Below are positions 41,166 through 49,583 of a stretch of 64,000 nucleotides of DNA, piece by piece. The stretch lies in NCBI GenBank assembly GCA_026002975.1, contig BPGJ01000001.1:62001-126000 (forward strand), given 5' to 3'. Position numbers and translations under genes: made by a program. Origin of the DNA: Acidimicrobiia bacterium. Lineage in GTDB: Bacteria; Actinomycetota; Acidimicrobiia; Spongiisociales; ZC4RG35. Numbering within the stretch: the stretch's first letter is position 1; each line of letters starts with the position of its first letter. The notes under the pieces were generated by a model. That model had not been told where the DNA came from and ran no database searches. It saw only the letters and a list, made by a program, of their open reading frames with translations.

Positions 41166-42077
41166 CGGCTCAACACCCGCTCCGGCGAGATCATTCCCGG
41201 CGAGGCGTTGGGCGGTGAGCCAGGTCCAGGCGATCCAGGTGAGATCGGCCACGAGGAGGTGGGGAACGCTGAGCCACAGCGGGGTGCCGAACACCACGTT
41301 CGCCGCACCCAGCACCAGACCCACACCGAGGGTCAGGATGGCGACCTGGGCGGCCGGCGAATCTCTATACGGCCGTGCGACCCAGATGCCGGCCACGGCG
41401 ACCGCCACCGCCACGAAGGGATGCACCACCCGCAATCCGGTCAGGAAGTGACGGACGTCGTCGGTTCCTCCCCCACCGAGCAGGGAGGGCCTGGGGAAGA
41501 GGGTGTCGGCGAGAGCGGTGACCGCTCCGGTCGCGGCTACCACCACCAAGCCGGCTCCTACCGCCAGGAGACCTGCCGCCTGACGCCGGAGGCGCAACCG
41601 GCTACCCCCGCCGAGCCAATACACGGTGAGGGTCAACGCGGACAGCAGGAACAGGGTGTTGACCAGATGAAGGGGTACCGCCACCACCCTGGCCGGGGAT
41701 GCGTCGCCCGCCACCCATTCGGCGAGGACGATCATCGCCCCGATCAGCGATTCGACCACCACCGCGATCAGCGACAGGACGGCACCCAGCCGGGCGGGGT
41801 GGGCGACGGGAGTGCTCCTCCACACTGCCACCAGCAGCCCGACGACGGCGAGGAGAGCCACTCCGCTCACCACCCGGTGGGTGAACTCGAGGGCGGTCGC
41901 ACCCGCCAGCTCGGGTATCACCACCCCCTGGCAGGTGGGCCAGGATCGCCCGCATCCGGCTCCCGACCCGGTGGCTCGCACCACGGAACCGACCGCGATC
42001 GCACACAGGTTGACCACGACGGCCAGCCAGCCGACCAGCCGCGCCATCGGCTTGGGCGAGGCCCGGACCAGCTCCAT
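41160..42077 (-). CDS. ctaA: Heme A synthase (CtaA/Cox15)
   Basis: 305 residues, eight membrane helices. Converts heme O to heme A for cytochrome c oxidase. Paired cysteines of the bacterial enzyme are in GAGCGRSWPTCQG; heme-ligand histidines are in EFTHRVVSG, VPLHLVNTLFLL, RVVHPFVAVAV and VPHLLVADLTW. ctaB is not adjacent. ATG 42077 lies 7 nt after a TAGCCT box. Separated from moeZ by 75 nt on the same strand. Confidence 0.94.
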   Translation of the reverse strand: MELVRASPKPMARLVGWLAVVVNLCAIAVGSVVRATGSGAGCGRSWPTCQGVVIPELAGATALEFTHRVVSGVALLAVVGLLVAVWRSTPVAHPARLGAVLSLIAVVVESLIGAMIVLAEWVAGDASPARVVAVPLHLVNTLFLLSALTLTVYWLGGGSRLRLRRQAAGLLAVGAGLVVVAATGAVTALADTLFPRPSLLGGGGTDDVRHFLTGLRVVHPFVAVAVAVAGIWVARPYRDSPAAQVAILTLGVGLVLGAANVVFGTPLWLSVPHLLVADLTWIAWTWLTAQRLAGNDLAGAGVEPF

Positions 42078-42082
42078 GACGG

Positions 42083-42838
42083 TCAGGCTAACCCGGCTCG
42101 GTGTAGGTGGATCATCCGGAGGAGCTCGACCGCGGCCTCCGGATCGGGGACCCGGTGAGCGGCTCGGGTAGGACCAGGCCCCACCTTCACGCCCAGGTCT
42201 TCGGGGCCGAGGACCGCGAAAGCGGCCTCGTCGGTGGTGTCGTCCCCCAGGTAGACGACGGCGTCGGCTCGGTGCGTGGCCCGCAACCTCGTCAAGGCGG
42301 TTCCCTTGTCCTCGGAGCCGAGGTGCAGCTCGAAGACGTCCTTGCCCTGCTCGAGCCGAGCCTCTGCCTCTTCGGCGAGCCGGGCGACGGCCGACCGGAC
42401 CTTCTCCACCTCATCGGGGGACCTGCCCCGGGTGTGAACCGTGATCGTGGCCGGTTTGGTCTCTATCCGGAGCCCGAGATCCCCCAGGGTGTCCCGCACC
42501 CGGCGGTCGAGGTCGGCCAGACGGGGATGAGCGAGGGTTTCTTCACCCAACTCGACGCCGTGCGATCCGACCAGCACCACCCCCCGGGGGGAACCCGAGA
42601 CCGACTCGAGCAGGTCGCGCCGACGACCCGACACCAGCGCCACCACGGTGTCGGGCAGCCGCGCCAGGCCCTCGAGGGTCTCCACGGCTCCGGGTACGGG
42701 CCGAGCCGCGGCGGGGTCGTCGACCAGGCGCGACAACGTGCCGTCGAAGTCGACGCCCACCAGTAGACGAGGCACCGAGGCGACCACCGCGGCGGCCGCG
42801 GCCAATTCCGGGGTCAACCGTCGAGGGAGGCCAGACAT
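42083..42838 (-). CDS. otsB: Trehalose-6-phosphate phosphatase
   Basis: 251 residues, HAD superfamily. DFDGTLSRLVDDP is motif I; LVSGRRRDLL, VGSHGVELGEE and YLGDDTTDEAAF complete the trehalose-phosphatase pattern. It dephosphorylates trehalose-6-phosphate made by the upstream otsA. ATG 42838 overlaps the end of otsA by 25 nt; GTG 42850 is an alternative. The two genes form an otsA-otsB operon. Confidence 0.94.
   Translation of the reverse strand: MSGLPRRLTPELAAAAAVVASVPRLLVGVDFDGTLSRLVDDPAAARPVPGAVETLEGLARLPDTVVALVSGRRRDLLESVSGSPRGVVLVGSHGVELGEETLAHPRLADLDRRVRDTLGDLGLRIETKPATITVHTRGRSPDEVEKVRSAVARLAEEAEARLEQGKDVFELHLGSEDKGTALTRLRATHRADAVVYLGDDTTDEAAFAVLGPEDLGVKVGPGPTRAAHRVPDPEAAVELLRMIHLHRAGLA
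42085..42090 (-). promoter_or_regulatory. -10 box for ctaA
   Basis: TAGCCT on the minus strand, 7 nt before ATG 42077; it overlaps the last codons of otsB, so ctaA need not depend on read-through. Confidence 0.5.
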
Positions 42839-44184
42839 TCGGAGGCCCACCAGTGGACGTCGAATCTGGATACGGAACGTCTCAAGGCGGCCATACGGGT
42901 CCGCTGCTCGTCGGGCGACAGCGACACCGCCTGCTCCAACACCGCAGCCATCTGGTCGAGGTCGTAGGGGTTGACGATGAAAGCCTCGTCGAGCTGTTCG
43001 GCGGCTCCCGCGAACTCGGACAGCACGAGCACCCCGGTGCCGTCGGTGCGGGTGGCGACGTACTCCTTGGCCACCAGGTTCATGCCGTCCCTGAGGGGGG
43101 TGACGACCATCACGTCGGCGGCTCGGTAGTAGGCGATCAGCTCGTCCTGGGGAAGCGAGCGGTACAGGTAGTAGACGGGGATCCAGTCGGGCCTTCCGAA
43201 CTCCCCGTTGATCCGACCCACCAGCTGCTCCACCCTTCCCCGTATCACCTGGTACTCCTCGACCTGCTCCCGGCTCGGGACCGCCACCTGGATGAACACG
43301 ACGTCTCCATGCAGATCGGGACGCCGCTGGAGCAGGGTCTCGAAAGCCCTGAGACGCAGATCTATCCCTTTGGTGTAGTCCAGGCGGTCGACTCCCAGCA
43401 GGATCGAGGAGGGTTTCCCCAGCGACCGTCGCAGGTTGTACGCCCGGGACACGGTTTCGTGGGCGAGCGACAGGGCCCGATAGTGGTCGGCGTCGATCGA
43501 GATGGGGACGGTCTCGGCGACGATCGACCTCCCCCGGTATTCGAGCGACTGGGCCCTACCCCGGGCTCCGCCGAACATCCTGGCTGCCCCGGCGAAGTTG
43601 AGCACCGCCCTTCGGGTCTGGAAACCGAGCACGTCGGCTCCGAGCAGACCCTCCACCAGTTGGGTGCGCCAGGGAAGGCGCCCGTAGATCTCGGGAGGCG
43701 GGAACGGGATGTGGAGGAAGAAGCCGATGCGGGTATCGGGGACCAGCTCCCGCAGGAAACCGGGCACGAGCTGGAGTTGGTAGTCGTGCACCCACACCCG
43801 GTCGCCCGGACGGACTATGTCGGCCACCCGGGCGGCGAACCGGCGGTTGACTTCGACGTAGGGTCTCCACCAGTGACGGTGGATCTCCACCGGCCGGATG
43901 GCGTCGTGGTAGAGGGGCCACACCGTCCCGTTGCAGAACCCCTCGTAGTAGGTCTCGACCTCGTCCTCAGCGATGGGAACCGGGACCTGGGTGATGCCGT
44001 CCACCTCGAACGGCTCGGGCGCGTGGTCGGGGGTTCCCGTCCATCCAACCCACACGCCCTTCCTCTCGGCCAGGACCGGCTCGAGGGCGGTCACCAACCC
44101 GCCGGGGCTGGTCTCCCATCTCCCCGCCCGGGGATCCCAGCGGACCGGGAGACGGTTGGCGACGACGACGAGTCTTCCATCCAC
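42814..44184 (-). CDS. otsA: Trehalose-6-phosphate synthase (GT20)
   Basis: 456 residues from GTG 44184. Joins UDP- (or ADP-/GDP-) glucose with glucose-6-phosphate. VVVANRLPV at the start, [41 protein letters not shown] and [16 protein letters not shown] are the family motifs. The frame is open to 44238, but a TAGTGT box lies 8 nt before GTG 44184 and the longer start would sit only 5 nt from the divergent cysteine-synthase start, so the shorter protein is preferred. Confidence 0.94.
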   Translation of the reverse strand: MDGRLVVVANRLPVRWDPRAGRWETSPGGLVTALEPVLAERKGVWVGWTGTPDHAPEPFEVDGITQVPVPIAEDEVETYYEGFCNGTVWPLYHDAIRPVEIHRHWWRPYVEVNRRFAARVADIVRPGDRVWVHDYQLQLVPGFLRELVPDTRIGFFLHIPFPPPEIYGRLPWRTQLVEGLLGADVLGFQTRRAVLNFAGAARMFGGARGRAQSLEYRGRSIVAETVPISIDADHYRALSLAHETVSRAYNLRRSLGKPSSILLGVDRLDYTKGIDLRLRAFETLLQRRPDLHGDVVFIQVAVPSREQVEEYQVIRGRVEQLVGRINGEFGRPDWIPVYYLYRSLPQDELIAYYRAADVMVVTPLRDGMNLVAKEYVATRTDGTGVLVLSEFAGAAEQLDEAFIVNPYDLDQMAAVLEQAVSLSPDEQRTRMAALRRSVSRFDVHWWASECLASLDG

Positions 44185-44192
44185 CGGGTCCG

Positions 44193-44198
44193 ACACTA
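44193..44198 (-). promoter_or_regulatory. -10 box for otsAB
   Basis: TAGTGT on the minus strand, 8 nt before GTG 44184. It decides the start-codon choice for otsA. Confidence 0.45.
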
Positions 44199-44228
44199 CC
44201 CGCCGGGCGGGATATCCAAACCGGGATG

Positions 44229-44234
44229 TAGGCT
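44229..44234 (+). promoter_or_regulatory. -10 box for the cystathionine beta-synthase-like gene
   Basis: TAGGCT, 9 nt before ATG 44244; 30 bp from the opposing otsA box. Confidence 0.5.
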
Positions 44235-44243
44235 CCACCGTCC

Positions 44244-45197
44244 ATGGAGATCCACGACGACGTCCTGGGGGCCATCGGCAACACCCCGCTGGTGCGTCTG
44301 GCCCGCATCCATCCCCCCGGCAACCTGGTGGCCAAGGTCGAATACATGAACCCGGGCGGTTCGATCAAAGAGCGTATCGCCCTGGCGATGATCGAAGACG
44401 CCGAACGGCGGGGCCTACTCCGAAGAGGGGGAACGATCATCGAACCGACTTCGGGGAACACCGGGGTGGGACTGGCGATGGTGGGGGCGGTGCGGGGGTA
44501 TCGGGTGATCTGCACCGTGCCCGACAAGGTGTCCCAAGAAAAACGCGACCAGCTCCGCGCCTACGGGGTGGAGGTGGTGGTGTGTCCCACCGAGCTGGGA
44601 CCCGAAGATCCCGACTCCTATTACGGGGTGGCCCGGCGCTTGGCGTCCGAGATCGACGGGGCGTTCATCCCCAACCAGTACTTCAATCAGGCCAACCCGA
44701 GAGCCCACGAGGAGACCACGGGTCCGGAGATCTGGCGGCAGACCGACGGGCAGGTGGAGGTGTTGGTGGCCGGAGTGGGCACCGGAGGCACCATCACCGG
44801 CGCCGGCCGTTATCTGAAGAGGATGAACCCGGAGATCGAGGTGGTGGGGGTCGACCCCGAAGGGTCGATCTACACCGCCGGACCCGACGGTGACATCCAC
44901 CAGTACTACGTGGAAGGGGTGGGTGAGGACTTCTATCCGGAGACGGTCGACCTGGACCTGATCGACCGGTGGATAGCGGTGGGAGACGCCGACAGCTTCG
45001 CCATGACCCGCCGCCTGGCCCGGGAGGAGGGCCTGCTGGTGGGCGGGTCGTGCGGGATGGCGGTCCACGGAGCGGTGCAGGTGGCGGCCGAGGACCCGTC
45101 CCGGCTGGTGGTGGTGGTACTGCCCGACTCCGGCCGAGGCTACCTATCCAAGGTCTTCAACGACGACTGGATGCGGGCCCACGGCTTCGAGGTGTGA
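44244..45197 (+). CDS. Cystathionine beta-synthase/cysteine synthase-like PLP enzyme without CBS domains
   Basis: 317 residues. PLP lysine in NPGGSIKERIALAMI; EPTSGNTGVGLAMVGAVRGY; GVGTGGTITGAGRYLK. Wording after the lysine (IKERIA) and PDKVSQEKRDQLRAYGVEVVV followed by EDPDSYYGVARRLA are closer to cystathionine beta-synthase than to CysK. The regulatory CBS pair that usually follows is absent: the protein ends soon after GYLSKVFNDDWM. It converges on a cystathionine gamma-enzyme (3-nt gap), together suggesting transsulfuration between homocysteine and cysteine. Confidence 0.88.
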   Translation: MEIHDDVLGAIGNTPLVRLARIHPPGNLVAKVEYMNPGGSIKERIALAMIEDAERRGLLRRGGTIIEPTSGNTGVGLAMVGAVRGYRVICTVPDKVSQEKRDQLRAYGVEVVVCPTELGPEDPDSYYGVARRLASEIDGAFIPNQYFNQANPRAHEETTGPEIWRQTDGQVEVLVAGVGTGGTITGAGRYLKRMNPEIEVVGVDPEGSIYTAGPDGDIHQYYVEGVGEDFYPETVDLDLIDRWIAVGDADSFAMTRRLAREEGLLVGGSCGMAVHGAVQVAAEDPSRLVVVVLPDSGRGYLSKVFNDDWMRAHGFEV

Positions 45198-45199
45198 TC

Positions 45200-46351
45200 T
45201 CACACCTGGGCGAGAGCTCGATCCAGGTCGTCTATCAGGTCTTCGGGGTCCTCGAGGCCGACCGAGAGTCTGACCAGCCCATCGGTTATCCCCACCGCTT
45301 CCCGCTCGGCGGGGGACATGTCGCCGTGGGTCATGGTCACCGGGTGGGTGATCAGCGACTCCACCGATCCCAGGTTCTCGGCCAGACTCCACAGCCTGAC
45401 CGAGTTCATCAGGCGTTTCCCGGCTTCCAGCCCACCGGTCAGTTCGAACCACACCATGGCGCCGAACCCTTTCTGCTGGCGGCGGGCCAAGTCGTGCTGG
45501 GGGTGTGACGGCAACCCGGGGTAGCCGACCCGGGCGACCTTGGGATGGTCCTCCAGGTAGCGGGCGATCTCCATGGCGTTGGCGGACTGGCGGTCCATCC
45601 TCTCGGACAGGGTCTTGGTCCCCTGAAGGGTGAGCCACGCCACCTGGGGAGACATGATCAGCCCGGCGGACTTCTGGACGAACCGCAGCTTGGTGTCCAG
45701 TTCGGGGTCGGCCACCACCACCGCCCCTCCCAGGGTTGCGTTGTGGCCGTCCAGGTATTTGGTGGTGGAGTGGATCACCAGGTCGGCGCCCAGTTCGAGG
45801 GGCCTCTGGTAGTAGGGGGTGAGGAAGGTGTTGTCCACCGCGTGGGGGATCCCCGCCTCTCGGGTCACCGCCGACACCGCGGCCAGATCGGTCAGCTTGA
45901 GGGTGGGGTTGGCCGGAGTCTCGGTGAACACCAGCCTGGTCTCGGGTCGGAGAGCCCGCTCGACGTTGGCGGGGTCGGAGGTGTCGACGAAGCTGAACTC
46001 GACCCCGAACCGGGTCATCACCTGGGTGGCGAAACGGTGGGTTCCCCCATACACCACGTCGGAGACGACACAGTGGGCTCCCGCGTCCAGCAGCGCCAGC
46101 ATCACCGCGACGGTGGCCGCCATGCCCGATCCGTAGGCGGTGGCCGCGGTTCCTCCCTCCAGGGCGGCGATCCGCTTCTCGAACGCCGCCACCGTCGGGT
46201 TTCCGGCCCTGGAGTACGAGTACCCCTTGGCCATGTAGCTCTCGATCGATTCCTGCACGAAGGTGGTCGACTGGTAGATCGGGGGCAGGATCGACCCGGT
46301 GGTCGGGTCGGGTTCGGTACCGGCGTGGATCTGATCGGTTCTGAATCCCAT
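45200..46351 (-). CDS. Cystathionine gamma-synthase/gamma-lyase (Cys/Met PLP family)
   Basis: 383 residues. PLP lysine in VIHSTTKYLDGHNATLGG; opening RTDQIHAGTEPDPTTGSI, TYGSGMAA-type motif TAYGSGMAATVAVM and SLGSVESLITHPVTMTHGDM-type end (ENLGSVESLITHPVTMTH) are standard. Synthase (metB) and lyase cannot be separated by eye; the adjacent beta-synthase favours a transsulfuration role. A CACAAT box lies 6 nt before ATG 46351. Confidence 0.9.
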   Translation of the reverse strand: MGFRTDQIHAGTEPDPTTGSILPPIYQSTTFVQESIESYMAKGYSYSRAGNPTVAAFEKRIAALEGGTAATAYGSGMAATVAVMLALLDAGAHCVVSDVVYGGTHRFATQVMTRFGVEFSFVDTSDPANVERALRPETRLVFTETPANPTLKLTDLAAVSAVTREAGIPHAVDNTFLTPYYQRPLELGADLVIHSTTKYLDGHNATLGGAVVVADPELDTKLRFVQKSAGLIMSPQVAWLTLQGTKTLSERMDRQSANAMEIARYLEDHPKVARVGYPGLPSHPQHDLARRQQKGFGAMVWFELTGGLEAGKRLMNSVRLWSLAENLGSVESLITHPVTMTHGDMSPAEREAVGITDGLVRLSVGLEDPEDLIDDLDRALAQV

Positions 46352-46372
46352 GGCCCCATTGTGCCCCGGGGA

Positions 46373-46991
46373 TCACGCGGCCGTGTCCAGGACGGTGATC
46401 CCCGACGGTCCCGGGTCGTCGTCGACCGGTTCGTAGGTGATCCAGATGCGGGGGAACTCCGAGCGGGGGAAGGCACCCCACACCACCACCTCGCCCGCGG
46501 CCCGGAACGTCCCGGCGGAGAGGTGCCGGCCGTCCGGTGCGGTGAGCCACACCTCGTAGTAGCCGTCGTCGCCTGCGTCGGGTAGCCCCTCCACTTCGAC
46601 CACCATGCGGGTTCCCTCCGGCCGGTTCCAGCCGTACACGACGGCTCGGGCCTGCGGCGCCTGGTCGGTCGGCGCCAGCACGACCGTCCAGTCAGGTCGG
46701 GTCTGGATCCACCACGATCCGACCACGACCAGCGTCACCGTGGCGGCAACCGCCGCCCAGCGAAGCCGGCGGCCCGGGCCCGGGCTGGAACCGGCGGTGG
46801 CGGAGTCGACGATCCGCTTCTCCAGATCCGGAGGCGGCTCCTCCCACAGAGCCGGGTCCGCCAGCCGCGTCCGGAGCCGTTCCAGTTCGGGGAGGGCGGC
46901 CCGACACGCCGCGCAGGCCTGAGACGTGCAGCCGGTCGGCGGGTTCCGGCCTACCTTCGAGCATGCGGGCCTGGACGTCGGGGCACCTCAT
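46373..46991 (-). pseudogene. RskA-like anti-sigma factor, apparent +1 frameshift in its zinc motif
   Basis: ATG 46991 overlaps the ECF sigma stop (ATGA) and reads MRCPDVQARMLEGRPEPADRLHVS, then goes off frame. The next frame continues ACAACRAALPELERLRTRL, a membrane helix (VAATVTLVVVGSWW) and an RskA-like outer domain (APDGRHLSAGTFRAAGEVVV...ITVLDT). Between the His codon and the first Cys codon are 10 nt instead of 9; deleting one G near 46918 gives a perfect H-x3-C-x2-C. In the downstream frame the first canonical start is GTG 46738, which would yield only the helix and outer domain. Sequencing indel or real inactivation cannot be told apart here. Confidence 0.75.
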
Positions 46992-47521
46992 GCCGACGCC
47001 TCCCTCAGGTGCTCCAACATCTCGGCGAGCCTCCGGTGGGCCCGGTGGGAGCGGGACTTCACGGTTCCCACCGGCACTCCCAGCTCCGACGCCACCTGCC
47101 GATGGGTGAGACCTCGGTAATGGGTGGCTTCGATCACCTGTCTCTCCTCCGGGCTGAGCCGGTCGATGGCAGTCCTGATCTCCCACGCCTCCCACATCCC
47201 CTCGAAGCTGGAGGGAAGGGCGGCCATCTCCACCTCGTCGTAACGGTCGGCCCGGTGCCGCCTCTCCCGCCGGTACACGTCGACCGCCACCCGCCGGGCG
47301 ATGGCGTACAGCCAGGGTCCCAACGGGCGTTCCGGGTCGAAGCTGGCCGCGGCTCTCCACGCGTTGAGGAAGGTCTGTTGGGTGGCCTCCTCGGCCAGCA
47401 TGCGGTCCCCCAGAGCGCGGAACGCCACCGAGAACACCGCCCGCCCATAAAGCAGGTACAGCTCCCTGAGAGCGGCGGCGTCACCCTTCCGGAACCGTTT
47501 GACGAGGCGACTCTCGGTCAT
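46988..47521 (-). CDS. ECF RNA polymerase sigma factor (SigK/SigL-like)
   Basis: 177 residues. Region 2: LYGRAVFSVAFRALGDRMLAEEATQQTFLNAW and GPWLYAIARRVAVDVYRRER; region 4: LSPEERQVIEATHYRGLTHRQVASELGVPVGTVKSR. Partner anti-sigma follows with an overlapping start. No obvious autoregulatory -35/-10 of ECF type was identified upstream of 47521. If the anti-sigma frameshift is real this factor would be unrestrained. Confidence 0.93.
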   Translation of the reverse strand: MTESRLVKRFRKGDAAALRELYLLYGRAVFSVAFRALGDRMLAEEATQQTFLNAWRAAASFDPERPLGPWLYAIARRVAVDVYRRERRHRADRYDEVEMAALPSSFEGMWEAWEIRTAIDRLSPEERQVIEATHYRGLTHRQVASELGVPVGTVKSRSHRAHRRLAEMLEHLREASA

Positions 47522-47557
47522 CCGTACCCACGGTACGCATCCGAGGGCGGCCCCAGT

Positions 47558-48496
47558 TCACACCACCCGGTTGGTCCAGCCCCGACCGCGCCGAAACGCC
47601 TCCAGGTTGGCGGTGAAGATCCGGGTCAGACGGGGGCCGTACAGGGGAGACAGTCCCGCGATGTGGGGAGTCAGTACCACCCGGGGGTGGGACCAGAGGG
47701 GAGAGTCGGCGGGGAGGGGTTCGTCTTCGAACACGTCGAGGCCGGCGCCCCGCAGCTCCCCACCATCGAGGGCGTCCAACAGTGCCGAGGTGTCGACCGT
47801 GGATCCCCGACCGACGTTGACGAACCAGCCCCGCCCCAACGCGTCGAATGCCTCCCTTCCAACCAGATGCCGGGTCGAGTCGCCCCCGGGGAGGACCGCC
47901 ACCACCACGTCGGCCAGTCGGCAGGCCTCCACCGTCCCCTCCGGGGGAAACACCCGCACCGCGTGACCCCGGTAGCCCTTCGGACGGGCCTTGGTTCCCA
48001 CCACCTCCATCCCCCACAGCTGGGCTCTGCGGGCCACTTCCTCGCCGATGGTCCCCAACCCGAGGACCGCCATCACCCTCCCTTCCAGCTCCTCGCCCAT
48101 TCGGGGACGCCAGATCCGCCTCTCGGCTTCCCGCATCGATATGCCCACTGCACGGGTGAGGGCGAGGAGCAGGGCGAAGACATGTTCGGCCACCTGGGGG
48201 GCGTTCACCCCCCTGGCCGAGGTCAGCGCCACCCCCCGTTCCCGCAGGGCTTCGATCGGATACTGCTCGACCCCGACGCTCACCGACTGGATCCACCTCA
48301 GAGCCGGGGTCAGGAACCGGTCGTCCCAGACGAAGGTCACCAGGACCGGAGCGTCCCCCAGAGCCTCGACCACCCCGTCGTCGTCGGACGGCTCCACCAG
48401 CTCGATCCCGTCCACCGCCCGGAGCGCCTCCTCCACCCCCCGCGGATAGCGGGGATGGAGGACCACCCTGACGGGTTCAGCCGCCGAAGAACGCAT
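47558..48496 (-). CDS. D-2-hydroxyacid dehydrogenase, NAD-dependent
   Basis: 312 residues. Rossmann motif VMAVLGLGTIGEEVARRAQ, catalytic Arg in FVNVGRGSTVD, Glu in LDVFEDEPLPADSPLW and His in VVLTPHIAGLSPLYG. Substrate could be phosphoglycerate, glyoxylate or others; the length without ACT domain argues against SerA. ATG 48496 overlaps the HTH gene by 20 nt; GTG 48466 is a shorter alternative. Confidence 0.9.
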   Translation of the reverse strand: MRSSAAEPVRVVLHPRYPRGVEEALRAVDGIELVEPSDDDGVVEALGDAPVLVTFVWDDRFLTPALRWIQSVSVGVEQYPIEALRERGVALTSARGVNAPQVAEHVFALLLALTRAVGISMREAERRIWRPRMGEELEGRVMAVLGLGTIGEEVARRAQLWGMEVVGTKARPKGYRGHAVRVFPPEGTVEACRLADVVVAVLPGGDSTRHLVGREAFDALGRGWFVNVGRGSTVDTSALLDALDGGELRGAGLDVFEDEPLPADSPLWSHPRVVLTPHIAGLSPLYGPRLTRIFTANLEAFRRGRGWTNRVV

Positions 48497-49028
48497 CCCA
48501 GACGTCGCCCAGCGCCGTCAGGAGGTTTCCCGCCGCCCAGATCCCCACCACCGCCAACGCGACCAGTCCCACCGCGGTGTACACACCGCGGAGCCGATAG
48601 GCGGTCCGCTGTTCCGGGTCTTCCATGTAGGAGGGCCCGACCGCCGACCGGCCAGGCGTTTCCCGGGAGGTGACTCGCCGCATGAGGGTGGCGACCGCCC
48701 AGGTCACCGCTTCGACCCACGAGGCCCGTCGATGAGACACCCGGACTCCCCGTTCCGCGGCTGGTCGGTCCGGGTCGGCGACGGGCGCCTCCACCGTCTG
48801 CGAACCGGTTTCCCCCGTGGGGAGTCCGGCGGCCTCCAAGGCCCTGTCCTCGGGGATTCCCAGCACCGCGGCAACCGAGGAGACCACCTTGGGGTCGGTG
48901 GGCACCGAACGGTCCTTCTCCCAGGCCCGGATCGCCGATGGGGAACGGCCCACAAGTTCCGCCAGGCGGGAGATCGACATGTCCGCCTCCTCCCTGGCCC
49001 GGCGTATCAGTCCCCCGAAGGTGTCCAC
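48477..49028 (-). CDS. XRE-type HTH protein with C-terminal membrane helix
   Basis: 183 residues. The HTH spans residues about 1-65 (FGGLIRRAREEADMSISRLA, LVGRSPSAIRAWEKDRSVPT), then a linker and a C-terminal helix YTAVGLVALAVVGIWAAGNLL. A membrane-tethered DNA-binding protein is indicated; RodZ has this order but a different family wording. GTG 49028 lies 8 nt after a TATCCT box, back-to-back with the selC promoter. Targets unknown. Confidence 0.8.
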   Translation of the reverse strand: MDTFGGLIRRAREEADMSISRLAELVGRSPSAIRAWEKDRSVPTDPKVVSSVAAVLGIPEDRALEAAGLPTGETGSQTVEAPVADPDRPAAERGVRVSHRRASWVEAVTWAVATLMRRVTSRETPGRSAVGPSYMEDPEQRTAYRLRGVYTAVGLVALAVVGIWAAGNLLTALGDVWDAFFGG

Positions 49029-49036
49029 GTCGGCTC

Positions 49037-49042
49037 AGGATA
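49037..49042 (-). promoter_or_regulatory. -10 box for the HTH gene
   Basis: TATCCT on the minus strand, 8 nt before GTG 49028; only 10 bp from the selC -10 box on the other strand. Confidence 0.5.
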
Positions 49043-49052
49043 ACCCCGGCGC

Positions 49053-49058
49053 TAGTCT
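49053..49058 (+). promoter_or_regulatory. -10 box for selC
   Basis: TAGTCT ends 8 nt before the first base of tRNA-Sec, so the transcript would start at, or within about a base or two of, the mature 5' end. Confidence 0.5.
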
Positions 49059-49066
49059 CGTCCGGT

Positions 49067-49162
49067 GGAGGCGAAAGAGCACCTGGTGGGCTCCGCGGTC
49101 TTCAAAACCGTTGGGGCGGCCGAGGGCCGCCCGGCGGGTTCGATTCCCGTCCGCCTCCGCCA
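49067..49162 (+). tRNA. selC: tRNA-Sec (anticodon TCA), CCA encoded
   Basis: Selenocysteine tRNA. Anticodon loop CTTCAAA with TCA at 49102-49104 on a 5-bp stem; extra arm of 8 bp (49114-49121 with 49125-49132, loop GAG); long D stem (49077-49082 with 49088-49093, one mismatch) and small loop; T stem 49134-49138/49146-49150 with TTCGATT loop; acceptor GGAGGCGA/CCGCCTCC, the eighth pair being A-C; discriminator G and encoded CCA. The 3' half reads like E. coli selC position by position. No selA, selB or selD is in the window. Confidence 0.93.
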
Positions 49163-49195
49163 AGGCCACGAACCCCGACCCTTGGGAGGTGCAGA

Positions 49196-49582
49196 GTGGG
49201 TTACACACGAACGGTGGTACTCGACGTCCCTTACGAGGAGGCGGTGCCCAAGGTCAAGGAGGCGTTCCAGACCCACGGGTTCGGGACCCTCACCGAGATA
49301 GACGTCAAGGCCACCCTCCAGTCCAAGATCGGGGTGGAGATGGAACCGTACGTGATCCTCGGTGCCTGCAACCCGCACCTGGCGCACCAGGCCCTCACCG
49401 CCGATCCCGAGGTGGGTGCACTGCTCCCCTGCAACGTCGTGGTGCGCCGGGACGGCGACCGGACCCTGGTCCACGCCCTCGACCCCGAGGTGATCGGACG
49501 GCTCGCCGACGTGCCCGAGTCGATCGCCCGGGAAGCCGGAGAGCTGATCCAGAAGGCGCTCGATTCCCTGACGGCGAGCTGA
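49196..49582 (+). CDS. DUF302 family protein
   Basis: 128 residues from GTG 49196, with GGGAGG at 49184-49189. DUF302 fold: YEEAVPKVKEAFQTHGFGTLTEIDVKATL, YVILGACNPHLAHQAL, GALLPCNVVVRRDGDRTLV. The Cys in CNP and PCN are family features. Function is not established; homologues may bind small ligands. It stands 33 nt downstream of selC and is convergent with the malic enzyme (1-nt gap). Confidence 0.88.
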   Translation: MGYTRTVVLDVPYEEAVPKVKEAFQTHGFGTLTEIDVKATLQSKIGVEMEPYVILGACNPHLAHQALTADPEVGALLPCNVVVRRDGDRTLVHALDPEVIGRLADVPESIAREAGELIQKALDSLTAS

Positions 49583-49583
49583 C

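Noticed and set aside
49065-49301. Small open frame covering the tRNA-Sec and the DUF302 start
   Set aside because: Reads through a clear tRNA; DUF302 has its own ribosome site and frame.
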